DNA of 64,000 bases. It comes from Taeniopygia guttata. Taxonomy: Eukaryota; Chordata; Aves; Passeriformes; Estrildidae. Under the pieces are notes generated by a model. It was given only the letters and a program-made list of their open reading frames with translations, did no database searches and had not been told where the DNA came from. Below, piece by piece: positions 1 through 13,400 of the stretch (position 1 is the first letter of the stretch; the number at the start of each line of letters is the position of its first letter). A program made the translations under genes and the position numbers. The stretch lies in the NCBI RefSeq assembly GCF_048771995.1, contig NC_133027.1, positions 101,926,501 through 101,990,500 on the forward strand, read 5' to 3'.

Positions 1-3000
1 TAAATGCTTTTGATCAGTACTAATACATGAAAGGCAGGTATTAAAAGTTAAGAGACATGTGGGAAATTGGTTCCTCACAAAGCTTCAATTAGCTTTCAAA
101 TTATCTCTCACCCAGTGTGTACAAATACTCCTAACCAAACTTCACTGAAAAATGGATTCTCAATACGTTTATTTACCTAATAGTTAACACAAGGATAACA
201 ACACACATACAAATTTAAAATAAAAACATATGTGGGGATCTTTTGCCCCAAATAAGAATTTGAAACAGATGTGCTCTTTTAACTGTATTTCTTCACCCAA
301 TGCTTTTCTCTTCACTGTTTGTATCTTTAATGTATTTTTTTTTCAAAGGTACATAATAATTTATTTCCCCTTTTATCTGACAAGCATAGTTTTCAAATAA
401 CATATTCTATCTTTATTTCTTGCTGGCAGAAGTCATCCATATCAATTGGTGTTTTGCACAAAGGGACCTGACTGCAGTTCAACTGTAAGCTGGGATGCTA
501 TTTTCATTAGAACTGCATTTAAAAATCAACATAACAATGTTGTAGGATGAAAACATTATAATATTCAACATTGTTTCCACAAGTTTTGTATTCTTAAATC
601 TTCTATTAAACTCATGTTTTTATTGGACACTTCCATTCCACTTCTCTCTGCATGTTTTCAATAGCAGTGTGTAATGTTTAGAGGGATAAATTAGCTGCAG
701 CAGCTTTTCAGTCCCAAAACCAGAAAATTTTGGAAAATATATCAGATGTCTCTTTTTCTCCTCAAAACTTTAATTGTAGCTTTTGCAGAAAAGCATTAAA
801 AATTCAGTAAAGCAAAATTTCCTGGAGCAGGGAAGCACAAGAGTCAGCTCTCTACCCAGTGGGCCAAATCTGCATGAGCTCTGCAAGATTCAGATTTCAG
901 GCTATGCTCACCTACACTGAAAGTCAGGAAATACTCCTAAATTTCTACTGGACCTAAATGGCAGGATGTGGGTAGCCAGGGAATGCAGGGACTCTGTTTG
1001 AAGGAGGTCCTGGGCTGGTCACCACCAGGTCCTGCTTACTCCAGCATCACTGCTGAGCACCTCAAAACTGAAGCTTATTGATAGAGCACCACAACTGAAG
1101 CAGCAATTAAAATTTTGTGTTAATTTGCAATAAATTAATATAACCAAAATTCCCCATTTCAAGCTGGTTTACCCATGCCCAACCCATTTAGGAAAATCCT
1201 TATCTGTTCTTTTCTAGTGTTTTCATTCAGTCTTTCCAGTGTACTTGGTACATGACAGGACCATCAACTGCATGGCTGCTGGCATCTTTCACCACTGGAC
1301 CCTGTCATATCCACCGTGAGTAATCTAACCATGAGTGAAAAGAAAGTGTCTTCTTTTCTTTTTTACCATCCTTACTTAAAATCTTTCAGATATCAGAACT
1401 GAGAGTTGACTTCTTAGTATTTTCAACATTACTGGTAGCTTCAAAATATGATATCCAAAAACATTTTACCATGTAGTATCAAAGAAGATCATCACCTCGG
1501 TAACACCTGAGCAAAACAGACATTTTCAGCACCCTTAAAATGTCAATGCTTCTTATAATTGAGACTCTGTAAGCTAAAACTTTTCCAAAAAATTCAATTC
1601 AGATTTCTTAAAAAGATTATAGTTTTATCAAATAAGGTAAGATTCTTCAAGGGGGTTTTCAAAAGACATATTTCTGGCCCAAATGTTCAAGCCTCTGGCT
1701 TTGTAAGGTATCTGATTCAAAACCTGTGCTAAACATTTTTATCTTTTTAATACTTAAGAATTAAAATATAAATGAAACAGGGTACATTTTTTTCATTTTC
1801 ATTACTCTGAAAAATGTTAGAATATGGTGCTGTATTTTTTTGTCCAAGCAAACACATTCTGCTTGATGAAGACACCTGACAAAATTCAAAGCTACCATTT
1901 AAATGCTGCCAAACTAAAGTGACTAAAAAGAGGGTCTTATTTAATAGTGCCTTATAAAAATAGTTTTATGAAAATGGAGAGAAGAAACAGGCAAATTCAG
2001 TTACTGGGGAACTTATAAGGACCATGATTAATTGGAATACCAAAGAGTAAATTAGGATATTTTGGGAGCTTTGGCATGCTTGAATAAATGCAGTTACACA
2101 ACAATCAGACAGAAGGGGAAAAAAGTATTACCATCCTGCAGACCTGGCAAATCTCACTGAAAGTTCACAAGAGAAAACCAAGCTGCAATGGCCTTACACC
2201 AATCAAAAAATCCTACAAAGACTGAGACAGGGAGATGGCACTATAAAAATCATAATCGGACTCAGGAACCAGAGTGAGTAAATTACATGTTGGCCTTTGA
2301 GAAGCAAATCAAAACAATCAGAGAGAAATCAGAGAGAATCAGAGAGAAATCCAAGCAGCATTTGAATGTTGACCATTGGAAACGAAGAGCAGCAGCAAGA
2401 TTCCTAGATCTTTTTTTTTCTTTTTTTTAAAGTGAACTCAGACAAAGCTAGTAAAACTTAGCAATTGTTAACATACCACCATAACTACAGGTTTAATAAT
2501 GTCCCATAAACTTTAAGAATTTCAAATTCATTGCTACAGAGCAGCTTATACATTCATTTTACAATGCACTCATTTTCACACTCAAAGACATCAGAAAAGC
2601 AGATTAAAGTTTATTTTTCTTTTGATAAAGAAGTTAAGCAGATTTTGGCAGCTTGCCATCAATTTGACCCCATCTCCCAACTTCCCCCTTGCCCAATACT
2701 ATAAATTAATCTTACACTGGTTGAGGGGAAAAAAAAACTGAAAAACTTCCAACAATCAAGTCCTTTGGCTGAACCTTTCAGGGGCATATCCCATGGTGAC
2801 AATCATTAGTCTTGACTATCTCAGCTGGCCTCTTCTCCAAAACTATGCCTATTGCACAGGTTTCCATTTTCTTCTCTTGGTCTAGATGTTACCATGATCC
2901 ACAATTTCTTTTCCATGTTCTCCAGAAATACCTACCATGAAACTCTTCTTCTGGACTGGATACTTCTTCTAGCTGCTGGTCTCACACAAGGACATTCACT

Positions 3001-4173
3001 GAATAACCTCACTCATCTGAAGTCAGTCCGAATTTCTGCCATGAAGCCTAAGAGCAGAGTATGGGCCTACAAAATTAGCCCCACAAATCAACAATTAAAT
3101 CCAAAAATTATTCAACGAAGGAAAAGTTTTAGTTGATTTTGACTGCAAGGCAGATTAGATGGAGGCTTTTACAACTTGTCTGCCTAGCAGTGAATATACA
3201 AAAGAGTGAACAAATACTACAAGGGTACTCTCCCCTTACAGACAGTTCAGTGAAGTGTACACAGGTTTTCCTAGGTCACTTTTTTTTAACATAACACTAA
3301 CACTGATATCCCAATCTTCCTTCAGAAAATTTGACCACTTATTTTCTGGTAGTGTCTCTGCAGTAGTTTTCTACAATGCTAAATCCTCAGCTTCTTCATT
3401 TAGATAAGAGACCAACTGAAATGATTTTTCAGGACAGACCTGAGGAAGTTTCAGAGTTCTTAATAAGTCTGAACTTCATGAAACAGAAAGCTGGTTGTTA
3501 CATCACTCTATGAAAAAATATTTATATTGGCTCTGGCTTTAAGGTTACATTTCTCAGTTCATGCAAGTGGCAGGAAACACACAGAATCTAATCAAGAGAT
3601 AGTCCACAAGGCTTGTTAAATGAAATGTTAAATAAAGAGCTCTTATGAAAACAAAAAGATGCAGCTCAGGAAATGATCTTGGTCATCTCACAACTCTCTG
3701 TTGTTCCATAGCCAAGCATTGGCTAAACATTAGATTATCACTGTAAACAATACACAGGGAAAAAAATGCTCGCAGAATTTACCCTAAAAGTAAGTCTGAA
3801 GAGAACCTAAGTGTCTTATGAGGCTCAGCTTTATTTTTGAATCTGACTTAAGAGACTAATTCAGATCTTAATGAAAACAAGGCAATGTAGGTTTTCAAGT
3901 AATGCACTTTTAAATAGTTCACTTAAAATGTAAAATACTGTTTTATGCACAAGCCAGAAAAACCAGCAAGAAAATATATTTACAAAATGTGAACTCAAGA
4001 AAAATCCTTTCATGTAGGAGAGTCCTTCAGTGCAGAAGGTCGGTGTTACTAGAAAATAAATAACATGAAAGAGGCGGAAGAGGACAGGGGAAATTGCTCT
4101 GCAGAAGAAAAACAAAGAACAGCAGTCACAAACTTCTCATGAACTCCTGAACTACTAAGTTAACCAAGGTAAT
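1..4173. other. No gene recognised
   Basis: AT-rich non-coding DNA with short A and T runs (for example 2410-2431) and one short tandem repeat at 2316-2350. No splice-flanked open frame or named transposon was found. Confidence 0.6.
2316..2350 (+). repeat. Short AATCAGAGAGA-type tandem repeat
   Basis: Three imperfect units of 10-13 bp, each beginning AATCAGAGAGA or AATCAGAGAG, follow one another in A/G-rich sequence. Confidence 0.8.
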
Positions 4174-4425
4174 CTATCGCTCTCCTCCATACTTCCAGTC
4201 CAGCCCTTCTTTCATCTCTTTGGCCTCGATGCCGTAACTTGTGTGCATTTGTAAGGGTGAACTGTGAATTAGCACAGTGAATGTGATCTCTGAGTTTCCA
4301 GTGGGGCTCTCAAACTGGTACACATCAGCCTCAGACAAAGCATTTTTTCCAGATTTTGCAAGTGTGACAGCAGTGTCTAGTATTACTGTTGTTGCTTCTG
4401 TTTTTATTTGACAGCATGACTGCAT
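4174..4425 (-). other. Weak candidate exon or chance open frame
   Basis: An 83-codon minus-strand frame ends at TAG 4174. Its last 46 codons (from about 4311) use GC-ending codons such as GAG, ATC, GGC and GCC in AT-rich surroundings, and read FESPTGNSEITFTVL to LDWKYGGER. A possible acceptor CCAG sits just before the Phe codon, but the pyrimidine tract is poor. I do not recognise the peptide. It could be a terminal exon, a transposon remnant or chance. Confidence 0.15.
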
Positions 4426-7400
4426 TTACGTTTCAGGAAAGCCCATACAAAGGGATGGCTTTAGAGCTTGGCTCCCGTATGCACTCCTAGCTCATAACAC
4501 AGTGAAATTAATAGCTATTTTTATTTCATCTGGCAGGGAGTTTTGCAGCCGATGTAGGATTGTATCTCCTGTGACCACAGGGTTTCTCAGATTTCCCAAC
4601 AGTTTAATTGCTCTATGGTACGTGAGGCTGCATTTTCTGAGAGAGAAAGAGCTATCTCATACAGCCAGGGCTCTGCAAAGCAGCCAGCATTCCTGAAACA
4701 CAGTCTTTGTTCAGTGACTACTAGGAAAAGAAAATCAGTAAAATTTCAGTAGATTAAAAACCAAAAGCAACTGAAGGATTTATACTTAAAAATTATTATC
4801 AGATAAACTAATGAAGGGCAAGAAGTTTAAAGCAAAAACCTGAGTATGGAATGATTTAAGTATCTTCATTTCTGATATTAAAATTCTATAATTTTCTAGA
4901 AGGAGAAAAGGTGGGAAGGGGAAAAAGAAAGAGACAACCAAGTGAGCTGGATGTCTGGACAATCAATGAAACATGGACAATCAATGAAAATACATGTTTT
5001 TACTTTCCTCCCTTCCTGAAGGAATTAATGAAACTCTTGAACTTTGGCCTCTTTTTTAGGCTAGAGCAGCAAAGAGAATGCCTGACAACCCACAGCAATG
5101 CCGACGGAAGATTTTCGTGTGAGAACACTGTGTGCTCTCTTGGCATTGCATTCCCTAGAGGGAATATTGTAGACAGCGTATAGATTAAATTTAGCTAGAT
5201 TTGGACATTAAGACACAATACTTGGTGCCTTGATAGAAAAGATCAAGAGAGGTCATTCTACATGTGGTTTTCTTTGTAGGTTTATAATGCTTTCGCCTCT
5301 CTCATCCCTTTTTATGGCATTATTGTTGCGTAGCAGACAACCATTCCATCTTTCTCAGTGATGCTGGTTGGACAATATAGGAAGCTTGTGTCGGGAAAAT
5401 AATCAGGATTCTCTGAGGAACTCAAAGTCCTTTCAGCATGTTTCATAATTTATTTCAAGTGTCTGGTGAAAAGTCCCTGTGACACAACAAATTCCTGCCA
5501 TAGGAAAACCAAAACCTTAAGTCTGAAATTAGTTTTCTGTGATTTTCTAGTTTTACATGAAATGACACTATTCAGTAGGAATCCTCAGCACTGCACCAAC
5601 TAATAACAAGACAGCTATAGTTGTCTGTAGCCACTGCCTTGCAGACAATAAAAATACTTACTTTTAAGGAACAGTGCAAAAACAGTTTCAGATAATTTCC
5701 CTGCTGGCTTTTCCTGTCTGGAATGCCTTTCAGAGTTTTGGCTCTGTCGACACTGCAGGTTAAATGAAATAAAAAATCCAAATAGAAGCCACAAAATTCA
5801 GCAATTCAGTCTATTTGGTCTACCTAAGTGTTTTTATGTCTGCTCATCACCATGGGATCCAAGTGCCCCTTTTCACATTTCAGTGTTTCCAAAAGGATCA
5901 AGTCATGGTAAGATCATAATACTTGAGTGGCTGTTTCAAGGAAAGATTGCTTTAGAGAAGAAACAAGTCCTCTTCCCTAGAAATACCTCTGAACAAGACA
6001 AAAGAGGGGTAGAATATGAGAGAAAGTAACAGGGAAAAAGATTTCTGTGGCAAAAATATTAGTAGAGTTGGCAACATATGGAAGCAAAGTTGTAAAGAGT
6101 TGGAAGAAAATGCTTTCCTCTAACCTTAAAGTGCAAAGAGGTCACAGTTCTCTCCAAGAGCTTCCCTTGGGATAACGTGAATATGGATCGTCCCATACTG
6201 CATGGATTGAATAACCACCTGAAAAGAGGATAATTTGAGATAAACTGAGATTAGTTTCTTGCATAGACATCTGCTTAGAAAATCTTGTGCAAGGGTCATT
6301 TGGCTTGCTATGTTAATGATAATACTGCCAACAACAAGTATCAAAACACTGAGAAATTTGTCAAGATCTGGCACATTATATCCTGCTTAATAAATTCAGA
6401 GATGTGAACATGACAGCATATAGTAATGTAGTAATATAATACAGTAAATGTGCAGAACCAGATTCAACCCATAAGGGGACCCAACACTGATTTCAATACA
6501 CATGCTTACTGCAATCTGAATTAATTATTTGGATACATACTTAGCTGAATGCATACTAACATCACTACATATGGAATGAAGAAAAAATGTGCTTCTTTTT
6601 TCTTTGTATTATATGCAATTGGGGAGAAAAATGTATTTTTTCATACATATTTGTATCTATATTTTTGCCATAAGAAAATTGTACATTTAAATTCAGGGGA
6701 AGATAAAGACCAGGCTGGCATGCTTTAGTTGATGTGAGTTAGCAAAAGCACAGCCATTCCAAAAGAGGTACAGTAAGTTTTTTGATGAGGGGGAAAGCAG
6801 TGAATCAAAGATAAGATCTGCTTGACTCACCCTACAAAGACAAACCAGTCAGGGGACAATAAAGAAAGGGATGGGATAACCACCAAGCATCAGCCTGGGA
6901 GAGGCAAGTTGCTACTGGCTTCTTGATTCACCCCCCCACACCCCCCAGCAAGTGGTGAGACTGATCACCCACTAGAGTGCCTGAAAAACAGCTCCCTGGC
7001 TATCTTGCATTGTTCCCTGGGATGTCAAAATGAACATCCAGGATAAAAATCCTCATTCTGGAACTTCCATTGGCAAAGTTTCATCATACATGTTCCCAGA
7101 AAGAGGAAAGTTTTCAATTATCAGAGATTAGTCACGGTATTTCCGCGGGGATGGGCTAACCACCATGATCATCTTTTCACTCCTACAGAGCACCTGATGA
7201 GAAGACTGTGGACAGAGCAGGAATGCATCTGGAAGGGCCATAACACAGGACAAGCCCTATGTTTCCACAAGATAGAAATTGAGAGGCATAAAAGAAATGG
7301 ACAGAGACTAGCAGATCCTGTTCTTGTTCCAAAAATGGAGCTGTGTGAGGAGTGAAAGTTTTCTCTAAGTTTCTCTGTCAGTAGCAAAAGTGGGAGAAGT

Positions 7401-10400
7401 GAACCAATGCTATTTGGTTATCCAAGACACAAGCATACCTCTTTGGCCACATGGAGAGAGCTGGTGGAGGCAGAGGGGAAGCTGGGCAGTGTGGAGAGAT
7501 GGCTTGCTAATCCTGTCAGGAGAAAAAGTGTTTCGTGTCACTCAACAGCATCTCCACAGGGCAGTTATGGGAGAAGCGCTGACAGCCCCTGAAAGGAATC
7601 GCCTCAGTCGTCCTCCAGCAGGAAGAGGTCGGCTTTGACACGAAGCTTATAGGGTGGGGGAGATGAAAGTGTGGGGGAGGGACATCTGGACTCCATGTAG
7701 GATTTCACCTTCCTCTGCCCCACGAGCAGTCCCGCCTGCTTCCAGCTAGCCTGTCCTTTCTGACCCCTTCACGAATCAGCTCCGTCGCTCTCTCATTCCC
7801 CAGCTCTCAAAATTTAAACTTGCCAACCCTGCTGCCAAAAGTAAAGACAGAAATAACATTGGATTTGAAAGCAATTTCAACATAAGGAGGAGCTGCAGGG
7901 ATTCTTGCCACATGTGACACAGAGTACCTACCATAGCATAGAACATGCTGATAAGTACATTTTGCAACCAATGTTACAGACTTATCCTGCTTTTCTTCAG
8001 AAAATGTTTAGTCAGGCAACTTCAGTCAGTGGTGCACTTGAATGATTCTCAGCAGGAGAAGTAGTAAATAAGTGTAGGCAAGGAGGTGAAACATCTACAG
8101 AAGGGATAAAGTCACTCAAGACATCAACAGGGTTAAATAGGGTTAAATAAGAAAGCACTTTAATCACATAAAAAACGCCTATATTCACACAGAATTACCA
8201 CCTCCAATGTACAAATTGGAAATCATACAAAATAAATGTAATCTACATTCTACCTGAGGGCCACAAATCCTCCCTGAGTTCATGGGATTCATCATCCCCA
8301 CACCATGACAGAGCACTCCGAGGTACAGGGTTTTCATCTGTGGCTGAGGACCTAAATATTCCTCCCAGAAGACACTTCATAATTTAAAAACACAAAGGTA
8401 TCTGGGTTACAATTGGGTATTTGGGTTTTTCCACAAGATGTTTCTAGCTGTCTAGGAGGCTTATACAGCATTTTTATTGCAGCACACTGCCTGCTCTGTG
8501 CCGTTGTCTCAGTGGCAGCAGCCACACATCCCTCTCAGGGACCCTTGTCCTCTCCTAGGCCCTCACTACCCCTTGAAAGACAAAGAAAGAGACAATAATT
8601 CTTGCCTCTAAAAGCAATTGACAACTGCTATTTCTGATAGATGACATCATATAGGGCAGCCCCTTATCCATCAGTGGGAAATATTCAGAGGTCTGGCTGC
8701 TCCTTTGCCTCAGTTGCACTTCAACATCACATTTTCCCAGCTTTGGTGGATTAAAGCTGAGAGGCTTTACAGGAGATACATCTGTTACAGAGATGTAAAC
8801 AATAAATAATTATAAGAAAGAAAGACTGATTTATTGAAGACTATTCACTTCTAGAAAGTAAATAACCAAACTTTCAATTTAAATGGACATTTTTACTGCC
8901 AAATAAATCTGCTTCCACAGATATGAAAAGAGATTTCATGTAGTACACAGAAAAGGAAAAGTTAGAGAAATTCAGAGAGTGCCAGAGAGCAGACAGAGCC
9001 AGACTCTTGATAGATGCTGTTGGATTAGACCAGCCTAGGATTGTTTATATACTCATCTGCCATTGAATGAGTATAGTGAGATATAGCAGATGTAAACAAA
9101 TTGCTGTTAAGGGAAAAAGAGCCACATGCCTATCCAGCAGCCTTCACATCACCAAAACTGCAAAGACCTTGATACTTCCTTTGCCCAAATATGGACCACC
9201 AGGACTTTTGAGACAAGTCCCTGAAGTTAGGTACTGCATCTATTTTTGTGTTTTTAAATGTCTTCCTTTGAAAAAACATTTGAGTACCCAGCAGTCCTCC
9301 TGGACCACAGAGAGAAGTGGCAACTTGTAGCACTACATCACTGATGTACCTTTGTGGATTCTGATACAGATGGGTCTGTGGACTGATGTGCATATCCAGA
9401 ACCAGAGTTAGGAATGTTCAGTATTGGGCACTACCTACCTGCCATGTTGTGAACGTTCTCCCAAAGCACCAGAGATCAAATTATGGTTACTAGACAGAGA
9501 ACCCCACAGGAAATGAGAATGGACTGATAGATCTAATGGACCACCACAAGAACAATAATTGCACCTGGCTTATTACCTGAATCAGGTGCTACATTTGGAC
9601 ACATCCGGTTTCTCATGAAGATGAATGTGACCTGAGTTTCTTATCACTTCTGAGAAATGTTCAGGCCAAAACCTGAGGTCTTAATATCCTTTGCCGATTT
9701 CTGCTCTGCAGTTTCTATGCAGTGCAATGCCAGAAATAAAACCATTTTGTTGGTGCACATGGATTATTTCAACAGCCTAGAGAATTTAAAACCTACCCTC
9801 CTTAATTTTCACCAGCTACTCCCTCTAACTGTCCTTTTCCAATGAGCCAAATATTATTTCTTTTTGATCTAATTTCCCACAAAGTCAAAGTACAGTTGAC
9901 ACTCCCCAAAGTAACATAACAGATATGGGTATATCTAAAACATGCGAACTCAGGAGAGATTTGGAAAGTTTTATGTATGTGAAATAATTGAATTCACACA
10001 CCACTGACTTTTATCTCAAAAGATGGCCACACAAAATGCTGAGTGTGATTCCTACGTGGTGAGATATTAAATTTCCATCTGATCTGATGGACAATCTTAA
10101 AAATTTTATGGAATGTGATCTATCCCTCAGGCTTAGAATGAACTCTGACAGGTCATAATTTTAAAGCTTCAAAACATGAATTTGTGGGAGAGATTTGCAA
10201 ATCTAAAAGGGTTTTGTATTAATAAAACCATAGAATAAGACAAATACGGGAGAAAGGCAGGGAGAAGAAAGAAATACATCCTGTATGGTTTTTTAATATT
10301 TGTTTTACTGTTATAGTTCACTTTATTTTCAATTTGTCTACCTCTGATGCTTCTTCTATTTGTTTCCTTAAAAATTAATAATCCTCACTTCAACAGTAAA

Positions 10401-13400
10401 GGGCTGGGTAAGATTATTCTTCATCCAGGTGCAAATACAATGGATCTTCCAAAACACATAGTAGAATTTTTCTAGTCATGGCTGGTGAATTTTAAGAGCT
10501 CCCCCTGTTTTGTAACCACATGCAAGAAGTCCACATTTCTATGGCCAAATCAAGTAGATTGCAAACTTCTCTCTAGACTTGGAGCAAGCTTTGAAGTCAG
10601 ATACTCAGAGTGGTGAAATTAAAATGCAATAGGACATTAGTTCACTAAGTTCATGTACCAGCAAAAATCTGTTTTAAGATTTGAAACTGAAGTTAAAAGC
10701 ACAATAAAGATACAAATTCCTGCTAATCTGAAACTTTCTCTTTCTCACCTTGTCATAAAAGCCCTTTGTGCCTGTAGCCACAGTCCCTTATCTATCCTGC
10801 AGACTCTGCCAAAAGGAAGCTGACACCTCATCAGAAGATATCTGGAGAGAATGGTACTGCTTGAATCCTGCCTCTATCTTCAGAATGATATTTTAGTCCA
10901 TAAGGCATGGCAAAGGATTTCCACAGGAGATGAATCATCAGAAAATGTAAGCGAACAGCTCATAAAGAACATGTCCTCCTCATAACCAGACAGTTGGTTT
11001 TTAGTTTCATGTTCTAAGTTTTAAAAATTAAAAATTCAACTGGGACTGCATCTTTACCTCATGACTCTGAATTCCATTTCCCTAACTGCTACCCTGGAAT
11101 TAGAAACAATTTCATAATCATTATAAATGCAAATATTATTTTTTTTCATTTACTGCCAATACTACTCTGGTAGTTGCATAACTTTACAGTATTAAATGTT
11201 AGCTATACCCCTTAGCAGAAGTTGAGCACTACAGTTTTTCTAAGTGATCAGAGTGGGCAAAGGCAGCCAGGGCTGTGTGTGAGAGAGCTGAGCCTGCTCA
11301 GCAACCGTGTGGTGTCTGCAGTGCCCGTAGGACCTTGCAGGACAATACTTAGCAGGCACAGTTAAGCTGCAGTAAAAAGATACCCTTTAGCAGTAAACAT
11401 AGACAAAGAGCCACTTCATTCCTCCTTTCTTATCCATTAGCAATATTTCCTTCTTTTTTTTCCCATGGATTTGCATTGCATTTCTGCAAAATAAATTTTG
11501 GATGCTTAAGATTTTTAGCTTAGCCATTGTTTCTGACCACTTGGGTATCAAAGTGTAACTTTTCACAGATGCCCCTTTACTACAATATTTGATTCCAGCT
11601 AAAAAATTCAGCAGAAACACAGTTAACGATTACTATAGAATAATGGAAAATAAATGACAGGTAATACTGATCTTTATTCAAGAGCATCTTTTATTGTGCG
11701 TGGCACAGTCTCCTAAATACTCAGGAAAAACAAAACTTGCAGTTAGCAAATCCTTTAAGTGTGTGCTTACCTTTAAGCCTGCAGAAAGTCTTCCAAATGT
11801 TTGCTGGAGTAGTCATGTGCCTGGAGTTAAGCATGCTTAGAAATACTTCACTGGACTCAGAGCCAAAATCTGTTTGCATTATGGTGTGGGAATAGCAAAG
11901 GACAGAGAACAAAAGGAACAGTTATTCAGAATTTGGACAAATAGCTGTAAATACATTTTTTGCTGTTATTAAGTCAATATTGGCTCTGCTCAGCGTGCAC
12001 CGACTGAACACACAATCCTAACAATCAGAGCTCAAAAACACAGACCATGGACGTTTATTGATTTAGACAAGATCACTCCTCGCAGGAGAGTGAGCCTCTA
12101 GTTTTACAGACCTTTTAATTCCCTGTACACCATTCCTTTCCCTTTTACAAATCTCCTGCTGTGAAACTCTAAAGCACTCTTGAGACACTAGAAATCATGG
12201 AACTAGCTCTGCAAATTGTCCATCAGCCAAAAGAGGAAGCAACTCCCCAGACCAAGGAGTTTAGTTGTTGCTATCCATGCTGTTTTTGTCCAAAAATAAA
12301 GCAACAAGTCACCACATACCAAAAACCAAAATGTTGTTGCAAAATATATAATAGCTGCATATAAGTGGGGTTTTTTATTAGTGTTACTCTCTAGCCACCT
12401 CCCAACACCCCAAAAAAGGTACCAAATGTCTGGGATGTCTACTGGCAAAACCCATAATTTCTTACTTTAGGCAAATCCAACATTCCATGCAAATGGAAGT
12501 AATTTTTGCAATACAAAAAGTCCTTTCAGAAAATGCTGAACTGATTAGTATTATGGAGAAGTGGAACTAATTACTCTAGTGATATAACAAAAAAAAAAAA
12601 AAGAGGTTAAAAATTAAAACCATTCAATTCTTGCAAAAAATAATGGTGTATTTCCCATATATACAACCTCTGTGTAACTTAGTTAAAGGTATGAGCAAGA
12701 TAACCATGAATCTCCTTAATCTATAAATGCAGGTCTCTTTCTAAATCCTGAAGGACCAAGAGTGTCCTAAAAGCCTACACAAAATGTTCATGCCTAGGCT
12801 CAATTACTCTTCAGGAAGTCACCAAAAGGGCCAGTTTGCTCCCTAGAAATGAGGTTCACCAGCACAAACCTTATCTGCTCTTCCAATCCCATGTGAGCTC
12901 AAGGCAGAGACCTTTCGCTGGCCCTTCACTCCATGGTAAATTTCACTTTTGGAAAACAGAGGCCATGGGCTTGTCTGAACAACGCGTGCCCCTGGTTTTT
13001 TTTTAAAGAAGACTGTCAAGGCTACAGAGCCAACTCATTAACCTATTCCCCAGCAGTTCCATCTGGATGGCCTTATCTGTAGGAATCTGGCCTTTCATTT
13101 ATTTTTTCAACCACCATTTGTGACAGAGTTTCTTAAAAAACAGACTCATGACTTATTATTAGCACATGGGCAGGTCAGCACTCAGGTTTATTTGCTGCTA
13201 ACCAACATCCTAACATGCTGTGTTTAAAACTTCCAAAGGGACTATGAATAGGCTGTAAAAGTAGGAGGTTGAATTCCTGAAGATAAGAGCTTGTGATGGA
13301 CCACTGTCAAAGCAACTCTTATTTTCTTCTGATAACCCTTGAAAATCACTATGCAAAGACATATAGCTCAAACATATGTGAGTCCTTGACAATTCCCTTT

